From assembly GCF_037975245.1 (NCBI RefSeq), contig NC_092580.1, forward strand, positions 10,269,001 to 10,329,000: DNA of 60,000 bases, in the 5' to 3' direction. Position 1 is the stretch's first letter. Every line of letters starts with the position of its first letter. Below the pieces are notes generated by a model, which was given only the letters and a program-made list of their open reading frames with translations, was not told the DNA's origin and ran no database searches. Source of the stretch: Apostichopus japonicus. Its lineage: Eukaryota; Echinodermata; Holothuroidea; Aspidochirotida; Stichopodidae. A program made the position numbers and the translations under genes. Below, one piece after another: positions 13,001 to 23,026 of this stretch.

Positions 13001-16000
13001 TAATCAAAACACATTAAATACAATGCATAACCCACCCCCCTTCCCAGGCCCCCCCATCCAAAATCTTCTTCTGTGTTCCATCTTCTTCTGTCCTATGTCT
13101 GAAAGAAAAACTCAAGAAAAAACAGTTAAAACATTAAATATATTGCATAACCCATCCCCCTTCCCAGGCAACCCTCCCATCCATCTTCTTCTGTGCTCCA
13201 TCTTCTTCTGTCCTATGTCTGAAAGAAAAACTCAAGAAATAACAGTTAAAACGTATTAAATACATTGTATAACCCACAACTCCTTCTTCCCAGCCCCCCT
13301 ATCCATCTTCTTCTGTGTTCCATCTTCTTCTGTCCTATGTCTGAAAGAAAAACTCAAGAAAAACAATTAAAACATATTAAATACATTGCATGAACAACAA
13401 CCCCCCTCTTCCCAGGCCCCCCATCCATCATCTTCTTTTGTGTTCCATCATCTTCTGTCCTATGTCTGAAAGAAAAATTCAAGAAAAACAATTAAAACAT
13501 ATTAAATACATTGCATGACCAACAACCCCCCCCCCCCCCTTCCCAGGCCCCCATCCATCTTCTTCTGTGTTCCATCATCTTCTGTCCTATGTCTGAAAGA
13601 AAAATTCAAGAAAAACAATAAAAACGTATTAAATACATTGCATAACCCACCCCTCGTTCCCAGGCCCCCATCCATCTTCTTCTGTGTTCCTTCTTCTCAA
13701 GAAAAACGCAAGAAAAACAATTAAAACATATTAAATACATTGCATAACACATCACCTGTTCCCAGGCCCCCCATCCATCTTCTTCTGTGTTCCATCTTCT
13801 TCTGTCCTATGTCTGAAAGAAAACTCAAGAAAAACAATTAAAACATATTAAATACATTGCATAACCCACCCGCTGTTCCCATCCCCTGTTCCCAGGCCCC
13901 CCATCCATCTTCTTCTGTGTTCCATCTTCTTATGTCCTATGTCTGAAAGAAAAACTCAAGATAAATAATCAAAACACATTAAATACAATGCATAACCCAC
14001 CCCCCCTTCCCAGGCCCCCCCATCCAAAATCTTCTTCTGTGTTCCATCTTCTTCTGTCCTATGTCTGAAAGAAAAACTCAAGAAAAAACAGTTAAAACAT
14101 TAAATATATTGCATAACCCATCCCCCTTCCCAGGCCCCCCTCCCATCCATCTTCTTCTGTGCTCCATCTTCTTCTGTCCTATGTCTGAAAGAAAAACTCA
14201 AGAAATAACAGTTAAAACGTATTAAATACATTGTATAACCCACAACTCCTTCTTCCCAGCCCCCCTATCCATCTTCTTCTGTGTTCCATCTTCTTCTGTC
14301 CTATGTCTGAAAGAAAAACTCAAGAAAAACAATTAAAACATATTAAATACATTGCATGAACAACAACCCCCCTCTTCCCAGGCCCCCATCCATCATCTTC
14401 TTTTGTGTTCCATCATCTTCTGTCCTATGTCTGAAAGAAAAATTCAAGAAAAACAATTAAAACATATTAAATACATTGCATGACCAACAACCCCCCCTTC
14501 CCAGGCCCCCATCCATCTTCTTCTATGTTCCATCATCTTCTGTCCTATGTCGGAAAGAAAAACTCAAGAAAAACAATAAAAACGTATTAAATACATTGCA
14601 TAACCCACCCCTCGTTCCCAGGCCCCCATCTTTTTTCTTCTGTGTTCCTTCTTCTTCTGTCCTATGTCTGAAAGAAAAACTCAAGATAAACAATAAAAAC
14701 ATATCAAATACATTGCCTAACCCACCCCCTGTTCCCAGGCGCTTCCCCCCCCCCATCCATCTTCTTCTGTGTTCCATCTTCTTCTGTCCTATGTCTGAAA
14801 GAAAAACTCAAGAAAACAGTTAAATCATATTAAATACATTGCATAACCCATCCCCTGTTCCCAGGCCCCCCATCCATCTTCTTCTGTGTTCCATCTTCTT
14901 CTGTCCTATGTCTGAAAGAAAAACTCAAGAAATAACAGTTAAAACATATTAAATATATTGCATAACCCACCCCTCGTTACCAGGCATCCCCCCATCCATC
15001 TTCTTCTGTGTTCCATCTTCTTCTGTCCTATGTCTGAAAGGAAAACTCAAGAAAAAACAGTTAAAACATATTGCATAACCCAACCCCTGTTCCCAGCCCC
15101 CACCCATCTTCTTCTGTGTTCCATCTTCTTCTGTCCTATGTCTGAAAGAAAAACTCAAGAAAAAACAGTTAAAACATATTAAATATATTGCATAACCCAC
15201 CCCTCGTTCCCAGCCCCCCCCCCCCATCCATCTTCTTCTGTGTTCCATCTTCTTCTGTCCTATGTCTGAAAGAAAAACTCAAGAAAAAGCAATTAATACA
15301 TATTAAATACATTGTATAACACACAACCCCCCTTCCCAGGCCCCCATCCATCTTCTTCTGTGTTCCATCTTCTTCTGTCCTATGTCTGAAAGCAAAACTC
15401 AAGAAAAACAATAAAAACGTATTAAATACATTGCATAACCCACCCCTCGTTCCCAGGCCCCCATCCATCTTCTTCTGTGTTCCTTCTTCTTCTGTCCTAT
15501 GTCTGAAAGAAAAACTCAAGATAAACAATAAAAACATATCAAATACATTGCATAACCCACCCCCTGTTCCCAGGCGCTTCCCCCCCCCCCCATCCATCTT
15601 CTTCTGTGTTCCATCTTCTTCTGTCCTATGTCTGAAAGAAAAACTCAAGAAAACAGTTAAATCATATTAAATACATTGCATAACCCATCCCCTGTTCCCA
15701 GGCCCCCCATCCATCTTCTTCTGTGTTCCATCTTCTTCTGTCCTATGTCTGAAAGAAAAACTCAAGAAAAAACAGTTAAAACATATTAAATATATTGCAT
15801 AACCCACCCCTCGTTACCAGCCCCCCCCCCCATCCATCTTCTTCTGTGTTCCATCTTCTTCTGTCCTATGTCTGAAAGAAAAACTCAAGAAAAAGCAATT
15901 AATACATATTAAATACATTGTATAACACACAACCCCCCTTCCCAGGCCCCCATCCATCTTCTTCTGTGTTCCATCTTCTTCTGTCCTATGTCTGAAAGCA

Positions 16001-17475
16001 AAACTCAAGAAAAACAATAAAAACGTATTAAATACATTGCGTAACCCACCCCTCGTTCCCAGGCCCCCATCCATCTTCTTCTGTGTTCCTTCTTCTTCTG
16101 TCCTATGTCTGAAAGAAAAACTCAAGATAAACAATAAAAACATATCAAATACATTGCATAACCCACCCCCTGTTCCCAGGCGCTTCCCCCCCCATCCATC
16201 TTCTTCTGTGTTCCATCTTCTTCTGTCCTATGTCTGAAAGAAAAACTCAAGAAAACAGTTAAATCATATTAAATACATTGCATAACCCATCCCCTGTTCC
16301 CAGGCCCCCCATCCATCTTCTTCTGTGTTCCATCTTCTTCTGTCCTATGTCTGAAAGAAAAACTCAAGAAAAAACAGTTAAAACATATTAAATATATTGC
16401 ATAACCCACCCCTCGTTACCAGGCATCCCCCATCCATCTTCTTCTGTGTTTCATCTTCTTCTGTCCTATGTCTGAAAGAAAAACTCAAGAAAAAACAGTT
16501 AAAACATATTGCATAACCCACCCCCTGTTCCCCCCCCCCCCACCCATCTTCTTCTGTGTTCCATCTTCTTCTGTCCTATGTCTGAAAGAAAAACTCAAGA
16601 AAAATATTTAAAACATATTAAATACATTGCATAACCCACCCCTCGTTCCCAGGCCCCCCCCCCATCCATCTTCTTCTTTGTTTCATCTTCTTCTGTCCTA
16701 TGTCTAGAAGAAAAACTCAAGAAAAAACAGTTAAAACACATTCAAAACATTGCATAACCCACCCCCTGTTCCCAGCCCCCCCCCCACCCATCTTCTTCTG
16801 TGTTCCATCTTCTTCTGTCCTATGTCTGAAAGAAAAACTCAAGAAAAATAGTTAAAACATATTAAATACATTGCATAACCCACCCCTCGTTCCCAGGCCC
16901 CCATCCATCATCTTCTTCTGTGTTCCATCTTCTTCTGTCCTATGTCTGAAAGAAAAACTCAAGAAAAAACAGTTAAAACATATTAAATACATTGCATAAC
17001 CCACCCCCCTTTCCCAGGCCCCCCATCCATCTTCTTCTGTGTTTCATCTTCTTCCGTCGTATATCTGAAAGAAGAACTTAAAAAACAGTTAAACATATTA
17101 AATACATTGCATAACCCACCCACCCTCCCCTTACCAGGCCCCCATCCATCTTCTTCTGTGTTCCTTCTTCTTCTGTCCAATGTAGGAAAGAAAAACTCAA
17201 GAAAAACGTTAAAACATATTAAATACATTGCATAACCCACCCCCCCCCTTCCCAGGGCCCCATCCATCTTCTTCTGTGTTCCATCTTCTTCCTTCCTATG
17301 TCTGAGAGATCAAACTTAAGAAAAACAATTTAATATATCAAATACATTGCATAACCCACTCCCTTCCCAGGCCCCCATCCATCTTCTTCTGTGTTTCATC
17401 TTCTTCTGTCCTATGTCTAAAGGAATAACTCTAGAAAAACAGTTAAACATATTAAATACATTGCATAACCCACCA
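7075..17475. repeat. Large minisatellite, about 117-bp unit, roughly 85-90 copies
   Basis: The unit order is ATTGCATAACCCACC, a variable run of C (about 4 to 13), CATCCATCTTCTTCTGTG, TTCCATCTTCTTCTGTCC, TATGTCTGAAAGAAAAACTC, then AAGAAAAACAATTAAAACAT and ATTAAATAC. The spacing of ATTGCATAAC is commonly 117-118 bp (range about 95-131). One half is pyrimidine-rich and the other purine-rich on the same strand. Because 117 is divisible by three, long frames stay open by chance on both strands (up to 159 codons), with no start context or splice structure, so they are not called as genes. The array contains recent multi-unit duplications and ends in a partial unit at about 17475. Unit-to-unit differences are mostly C-run length and a few point changes. 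Confidence 0.93.
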
Positions 17476-18010
17476 GGAAAGGGGTTCCTGGGCCCCACGT
17501 ATGGTTTCATTGTTTATTTAGTTGTGTGTACGCGCGCTACTAATGACTATTGAATATTCATATTTGGGCTTTAATTTCAAACCGTTGAAAAATGGTGGTT
17601 TCTATTCGTCTTTCCTTGCCACTGTGACGATTTTGTTTAGTTCCAACTACCAAGGGTAGCTAGAAGACAGAACAATTCGATAGTTTTTATTAAAAATATG
17701 CAACAAGTGGAAATTTTAGGGAAACAATAATATTTGTTGATTATAGACATAAACCAAACAGCCGAAACAAAGCCGTGTAGGTTGATGTCAGTGTTTGGGC
17801 GTCTTCGACAAGACTTGGACAAAGACGTCTTGTCTCTTTGTTTACATCTTTCGTTAGTCGGTCAATGTTTTCTTTCTGATAAATGGAACAGAATCATATT
17901 TTATAAAATATATATAATTCTTTAATTATATATAGCTCATGGCACAGATTATGCTCCTTAAAGATGAAAGTTCATGAAGTGATTTTAAAGAAAATCTTTA
18001 GCTTGCACAC
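17476..18010. other. Unassigned spacer between minisatellite and transposase relic
   Basis: No coding exon is recognised. It should contain the missing C-terminal end and the left terminus of the minus-strand transposase, but no clear inverted terminal repeat was found. A short run with repeated AAGAC/GTCTTG words at 17795-17845 is the only local structure. Confidence 0.4.
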
Positions 18011-18170
18011 CTTGCAGCATCGACGAACATGATTTCCTACGAAACTCTTCCCATGGTAGGCCTGTCTTGTGACTCTAAACTTCTTCAGAGTCTCGTCCAA
18101 TTGACGAACAAGTTGGCCATTTTTTCTTTGAAAAGTTTGCCCCTTTCCTGATGTCATCTGCTTCTTTGTG
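18011..18170 (-). pseudogene. Transposase relic exon with RQAYHGKSFVGNHV motif
   Basis: A good acceptor (TTCATCCTTAG) precedes TKKQMTSGKGQTFQRKNGQ, LVRQLDETLKKFRV, then TRQAYHGKSFVGNHVRRCCK and a GTGTGC donor. The RQAYHGKSFVGNH signature is the most recognisable C-terminal block of this transposase family. Family members usually continue beyond it, so at least one 3' exon is missing or unrecognised towards the minisatellite. Confidence 0.62.
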
Positions 18171-18244
18171 CTAAGGATGAAATAGAAAATAAATTGTTGT
18201 TATTTTTCACTGCCAATTGCCAATTGAAGTCCAAACGTTATAAT

Positions 18245-18495
18245 CAGTGGCGTAGCCACAGGAGGGGGTCAACCCCCCCCCCCCCATGACCCAAGTGACC
18301 AAAAAAATTGAATTTGTTTGGTTATTAACAAAATTTGTGAATGTTCAGTAGAAATTTGACTGTTTTTCCAAGAACATTGCACCATTTTGCGGGCATGTAA
18401 ATTGCATTTTTCCGACAATTTTTGTTCAACAAAATTTTTCTCCCCCATAACCACCCCCCCCCCTTATTAATGACAAATCTCTTGCTACGCGCCTG
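18245..18495. mobile_element. Short hAT-like non-autonomous element (251 bp)
   Basis: The ends are CAGTGGCGTAGCCA and (reverse complement of the right end) CAGGCGCGTAGCAA, matching at 11 of 14. The flanking octamers GTTATAAT and GTTATGAC match at 6 of 8, as expected for a decayed 8-bp hAT target duplication. There is no open frame, and it has C/G homopolymer runs inside. It lies in an intron of the transposase relic. Confidence 0.6.
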
Positions 18496-18601
18496 GTTAT
18501 GACACATCTGACAAGCGTTTTAAAACAGTAATGGTGCCAATCCCCCCTGGAACCGACTATGACCCTGAACAATGCTGACACTAATTTGACCTATAACTTA
18601 C

Positions 18602-18904
18602 TAGTTTGTCTCTCTCCTCTTAATGTTGTTTCACAGTGTGGCGGTAGACTGCTGCTTCGGTCTCGTCTTGAACACTAGCCAGGTGCTCAATTAAGATGTT
18701 GGCTCCATCACCAAGACTGTCTGCCTCCTCCTCATCCAGTTGCCTCGCCTTATTGAAGGCCTTGACTGTGTCCACAAAGCCATTGATGTTTTCTGTCTTG
18801 CTGGTCTGCGCAATCTTGACATCCAGAAGGTGACACTGGTTCTCGAAGAAAACAGAGTGTTTCAGGTATAACCCTAAACTCAAGTGCAGTCCTGGTGGGC
18901 AGAC
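18602..18904 (-). pseudogene. Transposase relic exon (GLHLSLGLYLKH block)
   Basis: A TTTTTACAG acceptor leads into VCPPGLHLSLGLYLKHSVFF, then a long helical stretch including QTSKTENINGFVDTVKAF and EEEADSLGDGANILIEHLAS. A TAA interrupts after HTVKQH, and the reading continues as EERDKL to a GTAAGT donor. The premature stop is a point lesion in an otherwise intact exon. Confidence 0.58.
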
Positions 18905-18996
18905 CTGTAAAAATGAAGTACATAAAAGTTTTGTGAGAGAGTGAGCAATAAACTACACAATGATAACTAATGTACAAATACTGAAAATAACTTTAC

Positions 18997-19198
18997 CTGC
19001 GCTAATGGAATGTCAAAGAGAGCAGTATCAAGGACATTATTGAAGGCCTTGGCTTCCGAAAGTCTGCCACCTTTTGCTGGAAGTTCTCCAGGTCAGCCTT
19101 CATGCCATCCAGTGTTCTGGCCTCGGAATAACCTCTCACGGTGAGTCAGATTTTCATATTTTCTTTGGTGATGTTGCACCAGAGACAACAGTGCAGTC
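18997..19198 (-). pseudogene. Transposase relic exon (HCCLWC block)
   Basis: It runs from a CTTCCATAG acceptor to a GCGCAG/GTAAAG donor. It encodes LHCCLWCNITKENMKI, an in-frame TGA, LTVRGYSEARTLDGMKADLE, NFQQ, then after a one-base break GGRLSEAKAFNNVLDTALFD and IPLAQ. It joins cleanly to VCPPGLHLSLG in the next exon. It carries one stop and one frameshift. Confidence 0.6.
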
Positions 19199-19660
19199 CT
19201 ATGGAAGTAAATTAAATCATGATAAATTTGTAATGTAAAGTCTTCTAACTGTACATTATATTAATGCAGTGTTCTCTATAGATTGAAAAAGTAAGTGGAG
19301 GGGTTAGGGGGGCAGGTAACGAATGAAGCAAAATTGGGCCAGGTTTCATACCTTTGTGTTGTATACCTTTCAGTTATATTTGTTATGTTAAAACCATATA
19401 AGAAAAAATTATAAAAAAATTATTTAGGTGGGCAGCCATAGATAATTTTCATTCGGGGGCAACAATTTTAACTTGGGGGGGGGGGGGGACCCTGTTACGA
19501 TCTACACTTTTCTGAATATGGTTATTCTTTTTCCTAATTTAGTGTGTATTTTTTGTTTTGTTTATAATGTTAGAATGATACCTTTTTCCGAAATTACAAA
19601 TAGTCTGGAAAATCACTTTATTGGTATATAATATGAAGATCAAAATTTCAAATGACTTGC

Positions 19661-19737
19661 CATTTGCTCCTGTTAGACCGTGGACTTTGCAGAGATATTC
19701 ATAGTCCCCAAATAGGAATATTCGAAGCTTCTTATTG
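19661..19737 (-). pseudogene. Transposase relic exon with FLFGDYEYLC motif
   Basis: A short exon after TTTTCTTCAG encodes NKKLRIFLFGDYEYLCKVHG and LTGANG. It ends at G/GCAAGT, a GC-type donor that may be a decayed GTAAGT. It continues in phase with the next exon (LHCCLWCNIT). GDYEYL...GLxGAxG...CLWC resembles the second-aspartate region of RAG1/Chapaev-like transposases, where a CxxC pair also follows. Confidence 0.62.
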
Positions 19738-19889
19738 CTGAAGAAAAGAAGATTACAGTGCATGTCAAAATATGAATGATACATTACAAAACTGGTTCTT
19801 GTTTGAACAGTGAACAACTATTCAACTATTATGACATAGAATTACATATCATTAGACTGTGTTGTTAGCAGCCATAAACTGTTACTCAC

Positions 19890-20140
19890 TTCCATTCTTT
19901 ACAGCTGGACAACTCCGAAAGCTGCTAACAGTGCTCTTGAAGGCCAACTTTAAGATTATGCAGTGAGTCATCTGCAGGGAACACAGTAGTTAAAACAGTG
20001 TTGTGCGGGGAGTTTGGATGCTGTACATTGCAAATCTGAAAAAAAAACTTGTTTGAAGTTGCCACCACCTTTGTCACCTCCGATCTTTAGCCAAACCTCA
20101 TCATGCGGAATAACAGCATTCCACTCCAGAAGGTTATAGG
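19890..20140 (-). pseudogene. Transposase relic exon with the GDKGGG motif
   Basis: It starts after CTTTTGCAG and ends at an AATGGAA/GTGAGT donor. It reads YNLLEWNAVIPHDEVWLKIG and GDKGGGNFKQVF, then frameshifts in an A-run (about 20039-20048) to QICNVQHPNSPHNTVLTTVF and PADDSLHNLKVGLQ. There is a second break before the end. The D of GDKGGG is a good candidate for the first catalytic acidic residue (inference from conservation). Confidence 0.62.
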
Positions 20141-20260
20141 CTGCAAAAGATAAACAGCAAGAATTTTGTTATTAAAGTAGTCCACTCAATTGTTAAACAA
20201 ACGACATTACCTTTAAGCTGAAAGCTATTATTATTTTCATTATTTGACTAAACTCTGTAC

Positions 20261-20463
20261 CTTTCAGCTGCAGTTGGAAGACTTTTGCTTGAAGTGACCT
20301 CACAGTAACCCAGGGAGTCTTCTTGATTATGGTACCACCATCTTCGTCTTTGTGTACTAATGGCAACCAGCAAGCACTGATGTTAATATCATCGATTATA
20401 TCCGCCTGTTGTGCACGGAGTGAAGACTCACACTCGGCAGAGATCCTAAACTGCTTTAACAAC
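20261..20463 (-). pseudogene. Transposase relic exon (LLKQFRISAECE... block)
   Basis: A TTTCTAATAG acceptor and AAAG/GTACAG donor frame an intact open stretch: LLKQFRISAECESSLRAQQA, DIIDDINISACWLPLV, then TPWVTVRSLQAKVFQLQLK. The order (W/LKxFGIS, glutamine-rich helix, then a VxxLxAKVxxL segment) matches the region just before the GDKGGG motif in related invertebrate proteins as I recall them. No internal break is seen. Confidence 0.55.
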
Positions 20464-20546
20464 CTATTAGAAAGAAAAATACTTGTAGTTTATATGTGAA
20501 TATTCTTCACCTCTGGAGAATGTAAATGTGTAGCAGCTATTATATG

Positions 20547-20935
20547 CAGTGGTGGAGCTAGAGGTATTGGTCAGGAGGCGAGATTGGTCTGTAGGGGCGT
20601 TTTTGACACTAAGCGGAGCGTCACCACAGGTTGGTGCGGAGCTTACATAAATTTTTTGAGTAAAGATACTCCCTAGATCGTCGGAAATGACCCATTTCAG
20701 GCCTTGCTAATTTGCAGATAAACGAAGAATAAATAGGGGTCATCGCCATTTTGTCAGAAAATTACACCAACAAAATGTGACAAATGTCAATAGGTATTTG
20801 AGAGCGCAATAAAAAAGTCAATAATCGGGAATAAGAAGAAAAGTGGTAAAACTCTGAAAAGGGCGCCAGCAGTCCATTTGAGTCGGGGGTGGGGGGGTAT
20901 CCGCCCCCTCTAACTGTATGGATGCTCCACCACTG
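20547..20935. mobile_element. hAT-like non-autonomous element (389 bp) with perfect 8-bp target duplication
   Basis: The terminal inverted repeat CAGTGGTGGAGC is present at both ends, and the flanking octamer ATTATATG is identical on both sides (20539-20546 and 20936-20943). Eight-base target duplications and CAG-type ends are typical of the hAT superfamily. There is no transposase frame. It sits in an intron of the RAG-like relic, next to a splice donor. Confidence 0.85.
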
Positions 20936-20949
20936 ATTATATGGTTTAC

Positions 20950-21156
20950 CTTTTAATTTCCCTTGCTTTCTTCCATGAAGTACAGATATCTGCTTTAACA
21001 GTGAGGATCACTGGCCCTTTGGTATAGTTAATCTTGTCAGTTTCATTCAATCAAGGCTGTCTTCAAGTTGCTTCACTTCATGTCTCAACTGGACATCGGT
21101 ACAATCCTTGCTCAAAAGCTCCCTCGTCCTTGCCAAGATCTGAGACCGTTTTTTCA
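20950..21156 (-). pseudogene. Transposase relic exon, helical region before the catalytic core
   Basis: It is bounded by a C-rich CCCCACAG acceptor and an AAAG/GTAAAC donor. It reads VKKRSQILARTRELLSK, LRHEVKQLEDSL, then after a frame break ETDKINYTKGPVILTVKAD and CTSWKKAREIKR. One stop or frameshift lies at the junction of the two parts. The donor is only 7 bp from the right target duplication of the hAT-type element at 20547-20935. Confidence 0.5.
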
Positions 21157-21666
21157 CTGTGGGGGGGGGGGGGGGAGCACCTTGCTGCTACTTTTCCTTG
21201 GTTTGGGAAGATGCATAACTTGTATTGGCTACAATTAGGAAAAAGAAAATTATTTTTGAGTACAACCTATTTGTTCAATTTCTCATCACTTTTTATTAAT
21301 TCATTTTTTCATTCATTCATTCATTCATTGTATACAGAAATATCATCTGACAAATGCAGTACACGGCCCCTTTAATGTAATATCTCAAACAAAAATATGA
21401 AACATATATAAACATTGGTGGAGGAATCAGGTGTGTTAGGGGGACACTGCCCCGCTTTTGCCACTTGGAGGGCCCGTCCCCCCCCTCTTTTGGCACTGCG
21501 AAAACACTGTATATATGGTAAGAAAAAACCGCAGGTCAGTTCATCCGGTATTTCAGGTTGAAAATGTGGCTTAAGAGGTGGCACTCTGGGTCCAGGGTGT
21601 AGGTTAGAGATGGAGATCCACAGGATTGTTAAGCTTTCCCTTCTTTGGGTGGCCTCCTCCTTTAAC

Positions 21667-21993
21667 CTGCAATTCCCACTTCTGACATAAGTTGCAACTA
21701 CCATTACGTGGGTGGCTCTTCCATTGAATAGCGTCCCCATTTTATTGTAATGATACAATTTACAGTGGCACATGTGGCACTTGTGGCAGATGTGTCTGGG
21801 ATGCTGATCTTTCTCATCATTTTCCACACTGACTCTGACACTGACAAATATTTGATTTATTTTATTAGAGTATGCAGCACGTTAACATTTGGGCTGATAA
21901 CTTTCACCATGCTTTGCTCAGCTCTTTTAAACCCTTTCACCACATATTCTGCACATTCGTTGCAAATATGTTCCTCCAAAGTTGACATTTGTT
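21667..21993 (-). pseudogene. Transposase relic exon: RAG1-type zinc-binding N-terminus
   Basis: The block begins after a CTCTATTCAG acceptor. One frame reads QRMCRICGERV and then stops (at about 21933-21957). After a frame change the sequence reads ENDEKDQHPRHICHKCHMCH (about 21775-21820), followed by RSGNC close to a GCAG/GTTAAA donor. CxxCG followed by HPxxICHKC and a later C resembles the zinc-binding dimerisation segment at the N-terminus of RAG1 and of invertebrate N-RAG-TP proteins. An alternative frame (HICNECAEYVVKGF) is open but fits the family less well. At least one frame change and one stop separate the two Cys-pair motifs. Confidence 0.6.
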
Positions 21994-22882
21994 CTGAATA
22001 GAGGGAGTGAAGTAAATGTGAGTGAAGTAAATGTTTCGCATTTGTTGACTTCAAATGACCCCTGGTGACCCTGAATGACCTTTTACCTCCACCAAAAACA
22101 ATAAGCTTCTTGTTATCAATGTGTACTTTTACACACCAAATATGAAATTTTTCTGACCAACAAGCTGGGCGTAACAAACGCACTCACACACACACATTAA
22201 TCAAGTACACAACATGTGTTGTTCAAAGCCATTATTTTCCTATTCACAGTTGGTATGGTCTACCAAACATATACTCTGAAACTTTTCTACAAAGACAGTG
22301 ATGCACAGAGCTGACCCCAGCAATTTAGAACAAGGAACTATATGTTACTGAGCCCAGACACAATAGCATGTGCAAATAATCATTACTTACTACAGGATGA
22401 GCTCCAAGTATGGTCGCCTTTCCCAGGAAGGGGTATATTCTCCAACGAACACCCTGCTGCCTCTGAGTAGTGGGCTGATGAGGGATAACTGTGTGGTGAT
22501 GAAACAAAAGGTACAAGATCAAAATTCCTCATTACTTAAAATAATACCTTTGCAATTAATCGATGGGCAAAACTTTGATTAACCACTCATGTTCCACTCG
22601 TGTTCGTCAAAATCTTACTTTCATTTGTCATAATACCATGCCAGTTAACCGCTTCTCAAAGAAAGTGACCACTGGTTACGGCAGGAACCTAAATTTAAAT
22701 CATGGATCAATAGATAATAGACTCTACTGTGGTAGCTAAATGAACTTTGTCTGTATCCAGAATATTATTATTTTAAAATACTTCTCATTATTTCAGATTT
22801 TAGAGCAACTAATTCATTTTGAGCTTTTGGGCAATTAAATAGTGTGAGTTTACAGTAAATTGTTTACCCATGTTAGACTCAC
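21994..22882. other. Unassigned spacer
   Basis: There is a short CA run near 22173-22195 and no exon I can assign. Upstream exons of the transposase relic, if any, should lie here. A minus-strand open stretch at 22325-22522 has no recognised motif and no good splice borders. Confidence 0.35.
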
Positions 22883-23026
22883 CATGTAAATCCTGCCATG
22901 ATGTAGTCAAATAGTGTGTGTATAATATGTCTTCTTTCTCTATCATTAGGCATTCTTACTGCTTTTAGTCTTCCGCCAAGTACTAGTGGCAGCCTTGGGA
23001 TTTTGAATTTGTTTGGCCACGATTGC
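22883..23026 (-). CDS. Isolated coding-like exon, W-P-x-x-F-x-I-P type (SAM-domain-associated family?)
   Basis: A 144-bp open block with AATAG acceptor and ATG/GTGAGT donor reads QSWPNKFKIPRLPLVLGGRL then RERRHIIHTLFDYIMAGFTW. A tryptophan-proline motif, then IPxxP, then a helical IIxxLFDxIMxxT segment resembles a block seen in predicted fish and invertebrate proteins annotated as SAM-domain-containing. That resemblance is recalled and not tested. No adjoining exon was found, so it is either a gene fragment or transposon-derived. Confidence 0.3.

Larger units (their letters stand above)
18011..21993 (-). pseudogene. Broken, spliced RAG1-N/Chapaev-like (N-RAG-TP-type) transposase gene
   Basis: At least eight minus-strand exon-like blocks with GT-AG (one GC-AG) borders join into one protein plan. 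It has an N-terminal RAG1-like zinc cluster (CRICGE, then HPRHICHKC), a middle helical region, WLKIGGDKGGG, FLFGDYEYLCKVHGLTGANG, HCCLWC, a VCPPGLHLSLGLYLKH block, and RQAYHGKSFVGNHV near the C-terminus. In DDE/D enzymes of this kind the aspartates in GDKGGG and FGDYEYL are the likely metal-binding residues (inference). The pairing of a RAG1-type N-terminus with a cut-and-paste transposase is known from N-RAG-TP elements; the present assignment is from recalled motifs. At least four frame breaks and two in-frame stops are visible, the C-terminal end is missing, and hAT-type insertions sit in two introns. It is therefore a relic. A domesticated gene with sequencing errors is the less likely alternative. 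Confidence 0.7.

Noticed and set aside
7405-17267. Long open frames on both strands with repeated FSFRHRTEEDGTQKKMDGG-like and SIFFCVPSSSVLCLKEK-like peptides
   Set aside because: They follow from a 117-bp period divisible by three, appear on both strands, break wherever unit length changes, and lack start, splice or terminator context. Not genes.
7075-17475. Possible CRISPR-like array
   Set aside because: Near-identical units abut without unique spacers, and the setting is eukaryotic. It is a minisatellite.
19266-19496. Possible further hAT MITE starting CAGTGTTCTCTATAG and ending near the G-run
   Set aside because: No matching right-hand inverted end and no flanking octamer repeat could be found.
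21412-21497. Possible MITE fragment with G and C runs (GGCACTG end)
   Set aside because: Only one plausible end; no inverted partner or duplication.
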